Source: Firmicutes bacterium AM41-11 (GTDB lineage: Bacteria; Bacillota_I; Bacilli_A; Erysipelotrichales; Erysipelotrichaceae). Taken from it: DNA of 64,000 nucleotides. The translations under genes were made by a program, and so were the position numbers. Shown piece by piece: positions 45,106 through 54,968 of the stretch; the stretch's first letter is position 1; every line of letters starts with the position of its first letter. The notes beneath the pieces were generated by a model, which worked only from the letters and a program-made list of their open reading frames with translations, was not told where the DNA came from and ran no database searches. The stretch covers positions 26,356 through 90,355 of the forward strand of contig QUIQ01000006.1 of NCBI GenBank assembly GCA_003480165.1. The letters run 5' to 3'.

Positions 45106-46897
45106 TTTCTTTTGTTTCGTTTGGCTTCGCATGGCGCATCTTACGCTTTTTTTGCAGTTGCTCCATCGTTTGTTTCGAGTTGATGATAACAGGAATCACA
45201 ATTGGATTACGATGCGTTTTCTTATATAAGAAAGGTTCAAGGGTCGAGCGGACACAGTTCTTTAATTCACTAAAGGTTGTCTTTTCCTTCATGATCTCCT
45301 GCAAAGACTTGCTGACAATGAAACTTGCTTCTCGCATCAAGCCTTGGGAATCTTTAATAAAGACAAATCCTCGTGAGACAATGACAGGTTGTGACAGCAA
45401 GGTATTGGTCTTTGAATCAATCGCAATGACAACCGCAACCAAACCATTTTCAGCTAGAATCCGACGATCTTTGATAACTGCAGTGGATAGACCGGATACA
45501 TCATTTCCATCAACGTAAATATCATCGCCCTGGAACCGCCAGTTGCTAGGTAAGACTTTATGATCTCGTAAGATCAAGATATCTCCATTGGCACAAATAA
45601 AGGTATTTTCTGGTGGAATACCTGTATCAATAGCGGTTTGTTGATGGTGAACCAACATTTTATATTCCCCATGTACGGGCATAAAATATTTTGGACGAAT
45701 CAATTGAATCATCAATTTTTGCTCTTTTTGGGAAGCATGGCCAGTTGTATGCAAATTATTTAAAATGGATTTATTCAATACAATGGCACCTGCTCTAAAC
45801 AAGTTATCTACAACACGGTTGACACTTTCTTCATTGCCTGGAATTGGACTGCTTGAGAAAATAATTGTATCACCAGGTTTTAAATGAATGTGACGGTGGG
45901 TTCCTTTGGAAATACGTGATAGAGCTGCTAAAGGTTCGCCTTGGGATCCGGTACAAATGATACATACTTTATCATCTGGGGTATGGGCTAATTCTTCTGG
46001 CTTCAGCATTTGGGAATTCTTGATTTTAATGGTTCCCATCTTACGACCAATCTCGACAACGTTTTCCATGCTGCGTCCAAAGACGATGACTTTTCGATTA
46101 CATTTTACCGCTGCTTCCATAATTTGGGCTACACGGTAAACATTGGATGCGAAAGTTGCTACGATCATACGATTTTTGGGATGATTGCGCATGATTTCTA
46201 AGACTTCTTTGCCTACAACTCTTTCACTGATAGACATAGTTTCTACTTCGGAATTGGTAGAATCACTCATTAATAAATCCGGATGGCTGGCACCGATAAA
46301 AGCCATTTTTTGATAGTCGGCATTGGTACCCACTGGGGTGAAGTCAAATTTGAAATCACCGGTTTCGACAATACGACCATTTGGGGTATTGATTAAAATT
46401 CCTAAAGAATCGGGAATCGAGTGAATGGTATTAAAGAAGCCTACTTGAAAATATTTCGTTTGGACATTGGATTCTTCGTTGATCTCAATAATCTTGGTTC
46501 TTTCCAGCCCACGATGTTCACTTAATTTCTTTTGAATCAACGCCTTCGCAAAACGCGGTGCATAGATGGCGTCGATATTGACTTGTTTCAATAAGAATGG
46601 AATCCCACCAATATGATCTTCGTGACCGTGGGTAATGACCAATGTCTTATGTTTTTTGTTCATGCGGATGAGATGGTGGTAATCAGGAATTACATAATCT
46701 ACACCTAGCAGGTCATCATCGGGAAATAAAACCCCACAATCTACGATTAAGATTTCGTTGTCATGTTCAAAACAATACATGTTTTTTCCAACTTCACCTA
46801 AACCACCCAGGGCATAGATCAAGGTATCGTTTTTTTCAACACGGTAGGTTTTCCGATTTTTTGTGTGCTCAATATTATATTCAGTCAGTTTTGGCAT
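45095..46897 (-). CDS. rnjA: Ribonuclease J
   Basis: 600 residues with beta-lactamase, beta-CASP and C-terminal domains. The zinc site is HGHEDH (His90, His92, Asp94, His95), with further ligands in VETGDFKFD. IYALGGLGEVGKNMY at the start and GSQGEPLAALSRI in the middle are RNase J hallmarks. It combines endo- and 5'-exonuclease activity in mRNA decay and rRNA maturation. It appears to be a single-gene unit before the phosphoesterase. Confidence 0.95.
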   Translation of the reverse strand: MPKLTEYNIEHTKNRKTYRVEKNDTLIYALGGLGEVGKNMYCFEHDNEILIVDCGVLFPDDDLLGVDYVIPDYHHLIRMNKKHKTLVITHGHEDHIGGIPFLLKQVNIDAIYAPRFAKALIQKKLSEHRGLERTKIIEINEESNVQTKYFQVGFFNTIHSIPDSLGILINTPNGRIVETGDFKFDFTPVGTNADYQKMAFIGASHPDLLMSDSTNSEVETMSISERVVGKEVLEIMRNHPKNRMIVATFASNVYRVAQIMEAAVKCNRKVIVFGRSMENVVEIGRKMGTIKIKNSQMLKPEELAHTPDDKVCIICTGSQGEPLAALSRISKGTHRHIHLKPGDTIIFSSSPIPGNEESVNRVVDNLFRAGAIVLNKSILNNLHTTGHASQKEQKLMIQLIRPKYFMPVHGEYKMLVHHQQTAIDTGIPPENTFICANGDILILRDHKVLPSNWRFQGDDIYVDGNDVSGLSTAVIKDRRILAENGLVAVVIAIDSKTNTLLSQPVIVSRGFVFIKDSQGLMREASFIVSKSLQEIMKEKTTFSELKNCVRSTLEPFLYKKTHRNPIVIPVIINSKQTMEQLQKKRKMRHAKPNETKEKED

Positions 46898-46984
46898 AAA
46901 TGCCCCCTTCTATTGTTGAAAATCTATGATTTTACTGATTTTTAAACGCTTTTTTACTCCTATATATTATAACAATGTTCAGTG

Positions 46985-47014
46985 AAAAAAAAGAAGCTAA
47001 ATTACGATAGCTTC
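46985..47014 (-). terminator. def terminator overlapping the stop codon
   Basis: Minus strand: GAAGCTA (47008-47014) pairs with TAGCTTC (46993-46999), followed by eight T. The def stop TAG (46997-46999) lies in the 3' arm. Confidence 0.85.
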
Positions 47015-47548
47015 TTCATCTTCCATCCATGGATCGTCTGGATTGATGTGATCATAAAAGAGAATACCTGATAAGTGATCAATTTCATGTTGCAGACAAA
47101 TCGCAAAGTATCCACTTGCTGAGATGACGGTTTGTTTGTCTGTCAACAAGTCATATCCGCGAACTTTGATGCGGGCATGACGGAAAACATGACCGGGATG
47201 TTCATCTTTTACCGATAAACAACCTTCACCTCCGTCTAAATACGCATTTTGGACAGATTCCGAAATAATTTTTGGATTGGCTAAGGCTACTTGATGCACG
47301 CCATCTTTTTCGGGTACTAAGACCGCAATAAGTTTTTTCGGAACACCTAATTGAATAGCGGCAATACCTACAGCGGGTTGTAGATGCTCGGCCTCGGCAA
47401 TGGCATCATCTTGTGAGTCTTTCACATAGTTAAACATAGCTTGTAATAATTCTTTATTTTCTTCACTTAATGGTAAGGTTACATCTTGACTTTTTTCACG
47501 GATTCTCGGATCTGAGTCAAGAATGATGTCTTCTACTTTGATTTTCAT
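46997..47548 (-). CDS. def: Peptide deformylase
   Basis: 183 residues, longer Gram-positive (type 2) form. Active-site motifs are GIAAIQLG (61-68), EGCLSV with Cys110, and HEIDH (His154, Glu155, His158). It removes the N-formyl group from new proteins. ATG 47548 is chosen by GGGTGAAA upstream and the family start; the frame opens up to 47644 without homology. It is divergent from ftsW. Confidence 0.95.
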   Translation of the reverse strand: MKIKVEDIILDSDPRIREKSQDVTLPLSEENKELLQAMFNYVKDSQDDAIAEAEHLQPAVGIAAIQLGVPKKLIAVLVPEKDGVHQVALANPKIISESVQNAYLDGGEGCLSVKDEHPGHVFRHARIKVRGYDLLTDKQTVISASGYFAICLQHEIDHLSGILFYDHINPDDPWMEDEEAIVI

Positions 47549-47642
47549 AAATTTCACCCGAAGACATTTTAATGGATTTTTAAGCTTATGACAAATCATT
47601 TGAAAAATATGATAGAATGAACCATGTTGAAAAGGAGCCTTC

Positions 47643-48839
47643 ATGAAGAAACTTGCGAATTTTGGAAAAGAAATTCAATCGACAATCAGTGCCGATAAAA
47701 CCATAACTTTATGTATGTTAGCGTTAATGGGATTTGGAACTTTGATGGTCTTATCAACCGAAGTTGGGAAAACCACAACCAGTGCCATGGTTATGGTCAG
47801 CAATTGTTTGAAACAAGTGATCTATTGGTTTCTAGCTTTTGCGTGTGTATTTTTTATGTCTAAGTGGTTTAGCTTTAAACGATTTCGTCTGATTCAACCC
47901 TTAGGTTTTGTGATCTTGTTTGTGGCGATGCTTTTACCCTTCGCCTTTAGTGCTTCCGGAGGAAGTCATGCCTGGATTCGTTTGCCATTGGGGTTTACCA
48001 TTCAGCCCGCTGAATTTTTAAAGCCTTTTATGATTTTAATGGTTGCTAGTGCGGTATATCGGACAAAGAAGAAACAATCTCTGGCAAAAGAACCAAAAAA
48101 AATGTTTCGTTTTTCCCTAATAGCTATGGCATGTTTTTTTGTGGAACTGATTGCGCAGAAGGACTTAGGTACCCTTTCTATTTTATTTGTCACTTATGTG
48201 ATGTGTATTATGGTTTTGGATTATCCTTCGTTAAAAAAGTTTCAACATTGGTTTATTGTATTGGCTTTGGTGGCCATTGTAGCCGCGATTCTTTTATTTG
48301 GGGTAACCGATATTGGAACGCAATTGATTGCAAAAACGCCTTTTTCCCATGTTGCCGTGCGAATTGAAAACATGAAAAATCCCTTTAATGATGTATATGG
48401 CGATGGCTATCAACCCGCTAACTCTTTATATGGGATTGGCAGTTCCAATATTCTTGGACGAGGAATCGGTAATTCCATGCGAAAATATGGTTATCTAACC
48501 CAGGCGGAAAACGATTATATTTTGGCCGTTATTATCGAAGAAACGGGCATCTTTGGCTTGGGCTATATTGTCTTTTTCTATTTTGTCTTGATTCGTCGTT
48601 TGTTCTACTTTGCCTTACAGACAAGTGAGTTAACGTATAAAGTTACCTTAGTTGGTATTGCTACCTATATATCTATGCACTTTATTTTAAATGTTGGGGG
48701 CGTTGCCTGTTTAATTCCTTTTACAGGGGTTCCTTTGTTGTTTATTTCTAATGGTGGTTCAAGCTTGTTTACGGTTTGTCTATCCATTGGCTTGGCACAA
48801 AACTGTATTCGCCATATCAAAAATAAGGAGATTGAATAA
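47643..48839 (+). CDS. ftsW: FtsW/RodA/SpoVE-family peptidoglycan polymerase
   Basis: 398 residues with about ten membrane helices. Family markers are SHAWIRLPLGFTIQPAEFLK, a SEDS extracellular loop containing GDGYQPANSLYGIGSSNILGRGIGNS, EETGIFGLGYIV, and VACLIPFTGVPLLFISNGGSS. SEDS proteins polymerise peptidoglycan with a class B PBP. Its neighbours (rsmD, coaD) are typical of ftsW in Firmicutes, so ftsW is preferred over rodA. AAAAGGAG lies before the start. Confidence 0.87.
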   Translation: MKKLANFGKEIQSTISADKTITLCMLALMGFGTLMVLSTEVGKTTTSAMVMVSNCLKQVIYWFLAFACVFFMSKWFSFKRFRLIQPLGFVILFVAMLLPFAFSASGGSHAWIRLPLGFTIQPAEFLKPFMILMVASAVYRTKKKQSLAKEPKKMFRFSLIAMACFFVELIAQKDLGTLSILFVTYVMCIMVLDYPSLKKFQHWFIVLALVAIVAAILLFGVTDIGTQLIAKTPFSHVAVRIENMKNPFNDVYGDGYQPANSLYGIGSSNILGRGIGNSMRKYGYLTQAENDYILAVIIEETGIFGLGYIVFFYFVLIRRLFYFALQTSELTYKVTLVGIATYISMHFILNVGGVACLIPFTGVPLLFISNGGSSLFTVCLSIGLAQNCIRHIKNKEIE

Positions 48840-48840
48840 T

Positions 48841-49389
48841 ATGCGTATTGTTGCTGGAGAGTTTGGTTCACGCCCGATTAAAAGTGTAAAAGGGGATAGT
48901 ACGCGTCCGACTTCGGATAAGGTAAAGGGTGCTGTGTTTTCTAGTTTAGGAAATACCTTTCATTCAGGTCGCTTTTTAGATTGTTACAGCGGAACGGGGA
49001 ATATGGCTTTAGAAGCTTTGTCACGTGGGATGGATACTGCGGTGATGGTGGATAAAAATCGCCAAGCTATTTTAACGATTAAAGAAAATGTGCATAGTCT
49101 TGGCGTGGAAAAGCGTTGTAAAGTGATACAAAAAGATATCTTCTCAGCATTATCAAGCTTAAAAGAACCTTTTGATGTGGTCTATATTGATCCACCTTAT
49201 AAGCTGCAAAAGAATGAAGCTTTGATGGAAGCTTTAGATTACGCAAACTTATTGAATCCTGGATGTATTGTGGTTGTGGAAAGTACCAGTCAGGAAAGCT
49301 GGCCAGATCAAGTGGCTAGTTTAAAAAAATATAAAGAAAAAGACTATCGAAATACAAAAATTACCTATTATCGAAAGGAGACAGAATAG
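48841..49389 (+). CDS. rsmD: 16S rRNA (guanine966-N2)-methyltransferase
   Basis: 182 residues. MRIVAGEFGSRPIK at the start, the SAM-binding FLDCYSGTGNMALEALSRG and the catalytic DPPY in VYIDPPYK define RsmD. It modifies G966 of 16S rRNA. It begins one base after the ftsW stop, behind AAGGAG, and coaD follows with no gap. Confidence 0.95.
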   Translation: MRIVAGEFGSRPIKSVKGDSTRPTSDKVKGAVFSSLGNTFHSGRFLDCYSGTGNMALEALSRGMDTAVMVDKNRQAILTIKENVHSLGVEKRCKVIQKDIFSALSSLKEPFDVVYIDPPYKLQKNEALMEALDYANLLNPGCIVVVESTSQESWPDQVASLKKYKEKDYRNTKITYYRKETE

Positions 49390-49872
49390 ATGAAAACAGC
49401 TATTTTTTGTGGAACCTTTGATCCTGTGACCAAAGGGCATCTCGATGTCATAAAAAGAGCGAGCCAGTTATTTGACTCACTGGTTGTTTTTGTGACACCA
49501 AATTCAGAAAAGACGACTTATTTTTCAGCCCAACAGCGTTTGGACTGGCTTAAGATGGCTTGTCAAGAATGGGACAATGTACACTGTGACATTCAAGATG
49601 GCTTGACTGTAGATGCGGCAAAAAAAGTAGGCGCAAAATTCTTGGTTCGCGGTATTCGCAATAGTGTGGATCTGGGGTATGAACAGAATATGGATTATAT
49701 GAATCAGAGCATTGATGCAACTCTGGATACCGTTTGTTTTTTAACGAAACCCGAATATATGTATTGTACAAGTACGAATGTACGGGAATGTATTAAATAT
49801 GATTTAGATTTTTCACAATTTGTACCAGATTGTGTTTGGAAAGGATGGAAAGAAAATGGCAACATTGATTGA
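49390..49872 (+). CDS. coaD: Phosphopantetheine adenylyltransferase
   Basis: 160 residues. The nucleotidyltransferase motif GTFDPVTKGHLDVI is at the N-terminus and the second motif CTSTNVREC near residue 130. It makes dephospho-CoA from phosphopantetheine and ATP. rsmD-coaD is a standard pair. Its end overlaps rnc by 17 bases. Confidence 0.95.
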   Translation: MKTAIFCGTFDPVTKGHLDVIKRASQLFDSLVVFVTPNSEKTTYFSAQQRLDWLKMACQEWDNVHCDIQDGLTVDAAKKVGAKFLVRGIRNSVDLGYEQNMDYMNQSIDATLDTVCFLTKPEYMYCTSTNVRECIKYDLDFSQFVPDCVWKGWKENGNID

Positions 49873-50542
49873 TTGGATGAAAGAACAAGGATATTCTTAT
49901 TCGAATGAAAAATATTATGATGAAGCATGTACCCATTCTTCTTATGCGAATGAGCATCATGATTTGCATCTAGAAAACAATGAACGTTTAGAGTTTATGG
50001 GCGATGCGGTCTTACAAGTTTGGAGTGCAGATCAATTGATGCACATGCGTCCTAAAATGCATGAAGGACAAATGACAACTTTGCGGGCCCAAACGGTCTG
50101 TGAAGCAACCCTGGCAAAATTGAATGAACAATTGGGCTGGTATGAATTTTTAAAACTCGGTGTTGGAGAAATGAAAACCGGTGGCCGGCATCGTCGCAGT
50201 ATTATGGCAGACCAGTTTGAAGCTTGTATTGGAGCGATTTATTTAGATCAAGGATATGGCTTATGCGATGAAATTTTAACCAAAGTCATGAAGCCTGTAT
50301 TTACTCAGGCTAAAGGCGAAGATGTAACGGATTATAAAACTCACCTGCAAGAAGTAATTCAAGCGGATAGTCGTAAGACCATTCAATATAAGATGTTAGA
50401 AGAAAAAGGTCCCAGTAATGCTCCAACCTTTACGATGGGCGTTTACTTAGATGATATTTTATTAGGAACAGGAACAAGTACCACAAAGAAAAAAGCCGAA
50501 CAAAAGGCGGCTAAGAATGCATTTGAAAAAATGGCAAAATAG
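49856..50542 (+). CDS. rnc: Ribonuclease III
   Basis: 228 residues. The nuclease signature NNERLEFMGDAVL is at 41-53, and a double-stranded RNA-binding domain occupies about 155-225 (DYKTHLQEVIQ... KKKAEQKAAKNAFE). It cleaves rRNA precursors and structured RNA. ATG 49856 follows GGAAAG within the end of coaD. It is followed after 12 bases by polC; in many Firmicutes smc-ftsY would come next. Confidence 0.96.
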   Translation: MATLIDWMKEQGYSYSNEKYYDEACTHSSYANEHHDLHLENNERLEFMGDAVLQVWSADQLMHMRPKMHEGQMTTLRAQTVCEATLAKLNEQLGWYEFLKLGVGEMKTGGRHRRSIMADQFEACIGAIYLDQGYGLCDEILTKVMKPVFTQAKGEDVTDYKTHLQEVIQADSRKTIQYKMLEEKGPSNAPTFTMGVYLDDILLGTGTSTTKKKAEQKAAKNAFEKMAK

Positions 50543-50554
50543 AAAGAGGTCAGA

Positions 50555-53500
50555 ATGGAAAGTGTAATCGAAGATTTAGAACGCTGCGTATCCAGTGAAG
50601 ACCTAAGCTATTTTGAAAATGCACGTTTTTTAGAGAATCCTGTCTATCACTCTCTTTCCGGCCGTTTGGATTTACATATTGAAACTGAGAAGGTTTTACC
50701 ATACGAGGTGTATCAGAATGTATGCCATGCCTTAAAGATGGCTTGTCATACCGATATTTCTTTACAGATTCAAGCAAAGAATCATCAAGTATCCATGGCC
50801 GATTTGGATGGGTATGTCAATGATCTTGTAGAACGCAACCGTGAGCTACAAGATTTTATGTATAGTCATCCTTTTTTAGAAAACCAATCGGTTTGTTTTT
50901 TGAGCAGTGATGAAGCCAAAGTCGCTTCGATGCAAAGAAAATTGCCAGTCTTAGAAGAAAAACTGGCCTTTTTTGGCATTGGTATGAGTTTTATCTGTCG
51001 TTTTGATCAAGACGATGAAGAAATTGAAACCAAAGAAATCGAAGTAGTTGTCAAAGAAAAGCCGATGGTCGAAAAGAAGAATAATTATTCTTATGCCAAA
51101 CAAGCACCTACGCCGTATGCGATTGCGGAACTACAAGTTGGGATGAAAAATGTGATGATTGAAGGTCATGTTTTTGCCTTGGAAAATCGCTTATTGCGTT
51201 CAAAGAAGACTTTGCAGCAACTATATATCAGTGATTATAAAGATGCGATTGTCGCTAAGCGCTTTGAAGGAAAACGCTGTACCATTGATGAAATCAATGC
51301 CTTAAAGAAAGGGCAGACTGTGCAATTGACTGGTGAAGTCGTTTATGACAGCTATGGAAAATGCGATTCTTTTATGATTTCTAAGTTGGAAGTCATTCCG
51401 GAAAAGAAGCGGGAAGATACCTATGAAGAAAAACGGATTGAATGGCATGTACATTCCAATTTCTCGGAAATGGATGGTGTAAGTGCTATTGAAGATTATA
51501 TCCAACAAGCCTTTGACTGGGGTATGGAAGCAATTGGGGTATGTGACCATGATGTTGTCCAGGCGTTTCCTTTTGCCCAACATAAAGTAGAAGGTCTATT
51601 AAAGAGTCATCCCGACCGCCATTTTCAAGTTTTATATGGCTGTGAGATGAATATGGTAGAAGACAAGTTTTATCCCGTATGGAATAATGACCATCGTTCT
51701 TTAGAAGATGCGACCATTGTCTCTTTTGACTTGGAAACGACTGGTTTATCTCAGCGCTTGGATAAAATTATTGAATTTGGTGCCGTGAAGATGGTGAATC
51801 GCGAAGTGGTTGATCGGAAACAATTATTTATCAATCCAGAGATGCCCATTCCCGCTGACATTTCGAATTTAACCCATATTACGCAAAAAGATGTAGAAAA
51901 TGCCAAGCCGATTCGTGATGTATTAGATGAATTGTTGGAATGGATCGGTGATGCGATTTTAGTAGCTCATAATGGTACCTTTGATTTAGGCTTTATGAAT
52001 GCCGCTTGTCGCGCTTGTGGGAAACCAGAAATTTCAAATCCAATGATTGATACGCTTCCTTTCGCGCAATTGTTAATGGATATGAAGGGATACCGTTTAG
52101 GGGCTGTGTGTCGTCACTATAATGTAGCTTATGATGGAGAAGGTGCCCACCGGGCAGATTATGATGCGGAAGTATTAAGCCGTTGTTTCTGTTCGATGAT
52201 GAATGAATTAGGTCAAGAGGCAACTTTAGATACGATTGAACAATTGCCAACGAAGGATCATGTTTATAAAAAGTACCCGCAACATATTACGGTCTTTGCC
52301 AAGAATCATGCAGGACTAAAAGAATTGTTCGAACTGGTGACTTTATCGCATACGAAGTATTTGGCTTATAATCCACATTCTTCATCCAATAATATTATGG
52401 CGCATCCGAGAATGTTGAAACATACTTTGGCTAAGTACCATTCACATGGCAATTTACTCTTTGGAACAAGTTGTCAAAATGGGGAAGTATTTGATTTAGC
52501 CCATACGCGCAGCCAACAGGAATTAGAAGAAGCTATGCAGTTTTACGATTATGTAGAGATTCAACCGTTGGCTTGTTATAAAAATTTATTAGATCGAAAT
52601 GCTTTACATTCGCTCGATGATTTAAAGAAAACCCTAGGTTTTATCATTGATACTGCCGATAAGCTAGAAAAACCGATTATTGCCAGCAGTGACGCCCACT
52701 ATGTGCATCCAAGAGATAAGCGAATTCGAGATATTTATATCAATGCCAAAGCCATCGGTGGTTTGCGACATCCTTTGTATATTTTTAATGCGCAACGCCG
52801 AAAAGCTACTTTGGCACCGAATCAACATTTGCGTGCTACCCAGGAAATGATGCAAGAATTTGAATGGCTAGGGGACAGAGCCTATGAGTTCGTAATCGAA
52901 AATCCGAAAAAATTAAAAGCGCAATGTGAAGAGATGTTCCCTATTCACGATAAATTGTATCCACCTGAAATCGAGGGGTCTGATCAAAAATTACGTGATA
53001 TCTGTTTTAAGACAGCTCATGAAATGTATGGCGAAGACCTGCCCGAAATTGTTGAAAAGCGCCTGACGCGGGAACTAGATAGTATTATTGGCCATGGTTA
53101 TTATGTGGTTTATTATATTTCGCACTTGTTGGTAAAGAAAAGTAACGATGATGGATATATTGTAGGTAGTCGAGGCAGTGTTGGATCTTCTTTTGCGGCT
53201 ACGATGTCTGGAATTACCGAAGTAAATCCTTTGATACCGCATTATTATTGTCCGCATTGTCATCATTATGAATTCTTAGATGAGGGAACGGTTAGCTCTG
53301 GCTTTGACTTGCCAGATAAAGAGTGTCCGATTTGTCATGAGACGATGAAGGGTGATGGCCAGGATATTCCATTTGAAACTTTCCTTGGTTTTGAAGGAGA
53401 TAAAGTCCCTGATATCGATTTGAACTTCTCTGGAGATTATCAACCGACGGCGCATAATTATTGTAAAGAAGTATTTGGTGCAGACCATGCATTCCGAGCT

Positions 53501-54853
53501 GGTACCGTAGGTACGGTAGCGGAAAAAACGGCTTATGGATACGTTAAGGGATATGAAGAAGAGATGGAATTAGAACCCTTTAATGATGCCAAACGCATTG
53601 ATTTAGCTAAGGGCTGTGAAGGGGTTAAACGGACAACAGGTCAGCATCCAGCAGGAATTATTGTGGTTCCTGAAGATATGGATATTCATGATTTTACGCC
53701 GGTACAATATCCGGCCAATGATCCGCATGCAACTTGGCTGACTACCCACTTCGATTTCCACCAAATTCACGATAATATCTTAAAATTTGATATTTTAGGT
53801 CATGTGGATCCAACGGCAATGAAGATGTTGGAAAATATTACGGGTATATCAGTTACCACTTTACCTATGAATGATAAAGATACGATGGCTATTTTTAGCT
53901 CTACCCAATCGTTACATGTGGATACTACACGTTATGATGAACAAACTGGTGCTGCAGGAATTCCAGAATTCGGAACGCCATTTGTCCGGGGTATTTTGGA
54001 AAAGACCCGACCAACAACTTTTTCTGAATTAGTTACCATTTCTGGTTTGAGCCATGGAACCGATGTTTGGTTAGGCAATGCCGAAGCTTTGATTGATGCC
54101 GGGGTTTGTCGCCTAAGCGAAGTTATTGGTTGTCGTGACGATATCATGGTGGAATTGATGGGCTATGGTATGAAGCCGAAACTCGCTTTCCAAATCATGG
54201 AATTTGTCCGTAAAGGAAAAGGTTTAAAGGATGAATGGATCGTTGAGATGAAGGCTTGTAACGTGCCAGACTGGTTCATTGATTCGTGTTTGAAAATCAA
54301 GTACATGTTCCCTAAGGCCCATGCCGTTGCCTATGTAATGATGGCTGTAAGAATTGCCTGGTTTAAGGTTCATGTGCCGCTTGCGTATTATTGTATGTTC
54401 TTTAGTATTCGTTGTGATGCTTATGATATTCAAACGATGATTGCGGGTGAACAAGCCATTCGTCAAAAGATGACGGATATTAAGAAAAAAGAAAAAGAGG
54501 CACCTGGGGAAGTTACTAAAAAAGATCGGGATACCTATTCTACTTTAGAGCTTGCCTTAGAGATGCTCTGTCGGGGATATCGTTTCTCGAATATGAGTAT
54601 TAATCGCAGTGATGCAACGGATTTTATCTATGATCCTGATGATGATAAGAGCATCATTCCACCGTTTACTTCCTTGGATGGTCTAGGGGCCAACGTTGGT
54701 CGCTCGATTGTAAAGGCTAGAGAGCAACGAGCCTTCTTATCCAAAGAAGATGTATTAAAACGGACCCAGCTATCGAAATCCTTACTTGAAGTAATGGATA
54801 AAATGGGGGCTTTAGAAGGCTTGGATGAAGAAAATCAAATGACATTATTTTAA
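50555..54853 (+). CDS. polC: DNA polymerase III alpha subunit, PolC type
   Basis: 1432 residues, full length. In order: an N-terminal region, OB fold, the PHP domain (HVHSNFSEMDGV near 300), a 3'-5' exonuclease inserted in the PHP (SFDLETTGLSQ with VAHNGTFDLGF and HRADYDAE), the second part of PHP, and the polymerase core with PDIDLNFSGDYQ. PolC is the main replicase of low-GC Gram-positives. A terminator-like hairpin follows the stop. Confidence 0.97.
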   Translation: MESVIEDLERCVSSEDLSYFENARFLENPVYHSLSGRLDLHIETEKVLPYEVYQNVCHALKMACHTDISLQIQAKNHQVSMADLDGYVNDLVERNRELQDFMYSHPFLENQSVCFLSSDEAKVASMQRKLPVLEEKLAFFGIGMSFICRFDQDDEEIETKEIEVVVKEKPMVEKKNNYSYAKQAPTPYAIAELQVGMKNVMIEGHVFALENRLLRSKKTLQQLYISDYKDAIVAKRFEGKRCTIDEINALKKGQTVQLTGEVVYDSYGKCDSFMISKLEVIPEKKREDTYEEKRIEWHVHSNFSEMDGVSAIEDYIQQAFDWGMEAIGVCDHDVVQAFPFAQHKVEGLLKSHPDRHFQVLYGCEMNMVEDKFYPVWNNDHRSLEDATIVSFDLETTGLSQRLDKIIEFGAVKMVNREVVDRKQLFINPEMPIPADISNLTHITQKDVENAKPIRDVLDELLEWIGDAILVAHNGTFDLGFMNAACRACGKPEISNPMIDTLPFAQLLMDMKGYRLGAVCRHYNVAYDGEGAHRADYDAEVLSRCFCSMMNELGQEATLDTIEQLPTKDHVYKKYPQHITVFAKNHAGLKELFELVTLSHTKYLAYNPHSSSNNIMAHPRMLKHTLAKYHSHGNLLFGTSCQNGEVFDLAHTRSQQELEEAMQFYDYVEIQPLACYKNLLDRNALHSLDDLKKTLGFIIDTADKLEKPIIASSDAHYVHPRDKRIRDIYINAKAIGGLRHPLYIFNAQRRKATLAPNQHLRATQEMMQEFEWLGDRAYEFVIENPKKLKAQCEEMFPIHDKLYPPEIEGSDQKLRDICFKTAHEMYGEDLPEIVEKRLTRELDSIIGHGYYVVYYISHLLVKKSNDDGYIVGSRGSVGSSFAATMSGITEVNPLIPHYYCPHCHHYEFLDEGTVSSGFDLPDKECPICHETMKGDGQDIPFETFLGFEGDKVPDIDLNFSGDYQPTAHNYCKEVFGADHAFRAGTVGTVAEKTAYGYVKGYEEEMELEPFNDAKRIDLAKGCEGVKRTTGQHPAGIIVVPEDMDIHDFTPVQYPANDPHATWLTTHFDFHQIHDNILKFDILGHVDPTAMKMLENITGISVTTLPMNDKDTMAIFSSTQSLHVDTTRYDEQTGAAGIPEFGTPFVRGILEKTRPTTFSELVTISGLSHGTDVWLGNAEALIDAGVCRLSEVIGCRDDIMVELMGYGMKPKLAFQIMEFVRKGKGLKDEWIVEMKACNVPDWFIDSCLKIKYMFPKAHAVAYVMMAVRIAWFKVHVPLAYYCMFFSIRCDAYDIQTMIAGEQAIRQKMTDIKKKEKEAPGEVTKKDRDTYSTLELALEMLCRGYRFSNMSINRSDATDFIYDPDDDKSIIPPFTSLDGLGANVGRSIVKAREQRAFLSKEDVLKRTQLSKSLLEVMDKMGALEGLDEENQMTLF

Positions 54854-54854
54854 G

Positions 54855-54890
54855 GGAAGAAGGAGAAGATCTCTTTCTTCCTTTTATGAT
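54855..54890 (+). terminator. polC terminator
   Basis: GGAAGAAGGAGA pairs with TCTCTTTCTTCC (one G-T pair), followed by TTTTATG; moderate T-run. Confidence 0.7.
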
Positions 54891-54912
54891 GTAAGATTTT
54901 ACTAACAAAAAA

Positions 54913-54941
54913 TTGAATAAATTTTCATAAAATCGTATAAT
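54913..54941 (+). promoter_or_regulatory. Promoter of the MFS-MFS-pepX operon
   Basis: TTGAAT (54913-54918), 17 bases, perfect TATAAT (54936-54941). Confidence 0.75.
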
Positions 54942-54968
54942 TTAGAACAGTTTTTAGGAGTGGAAGAC

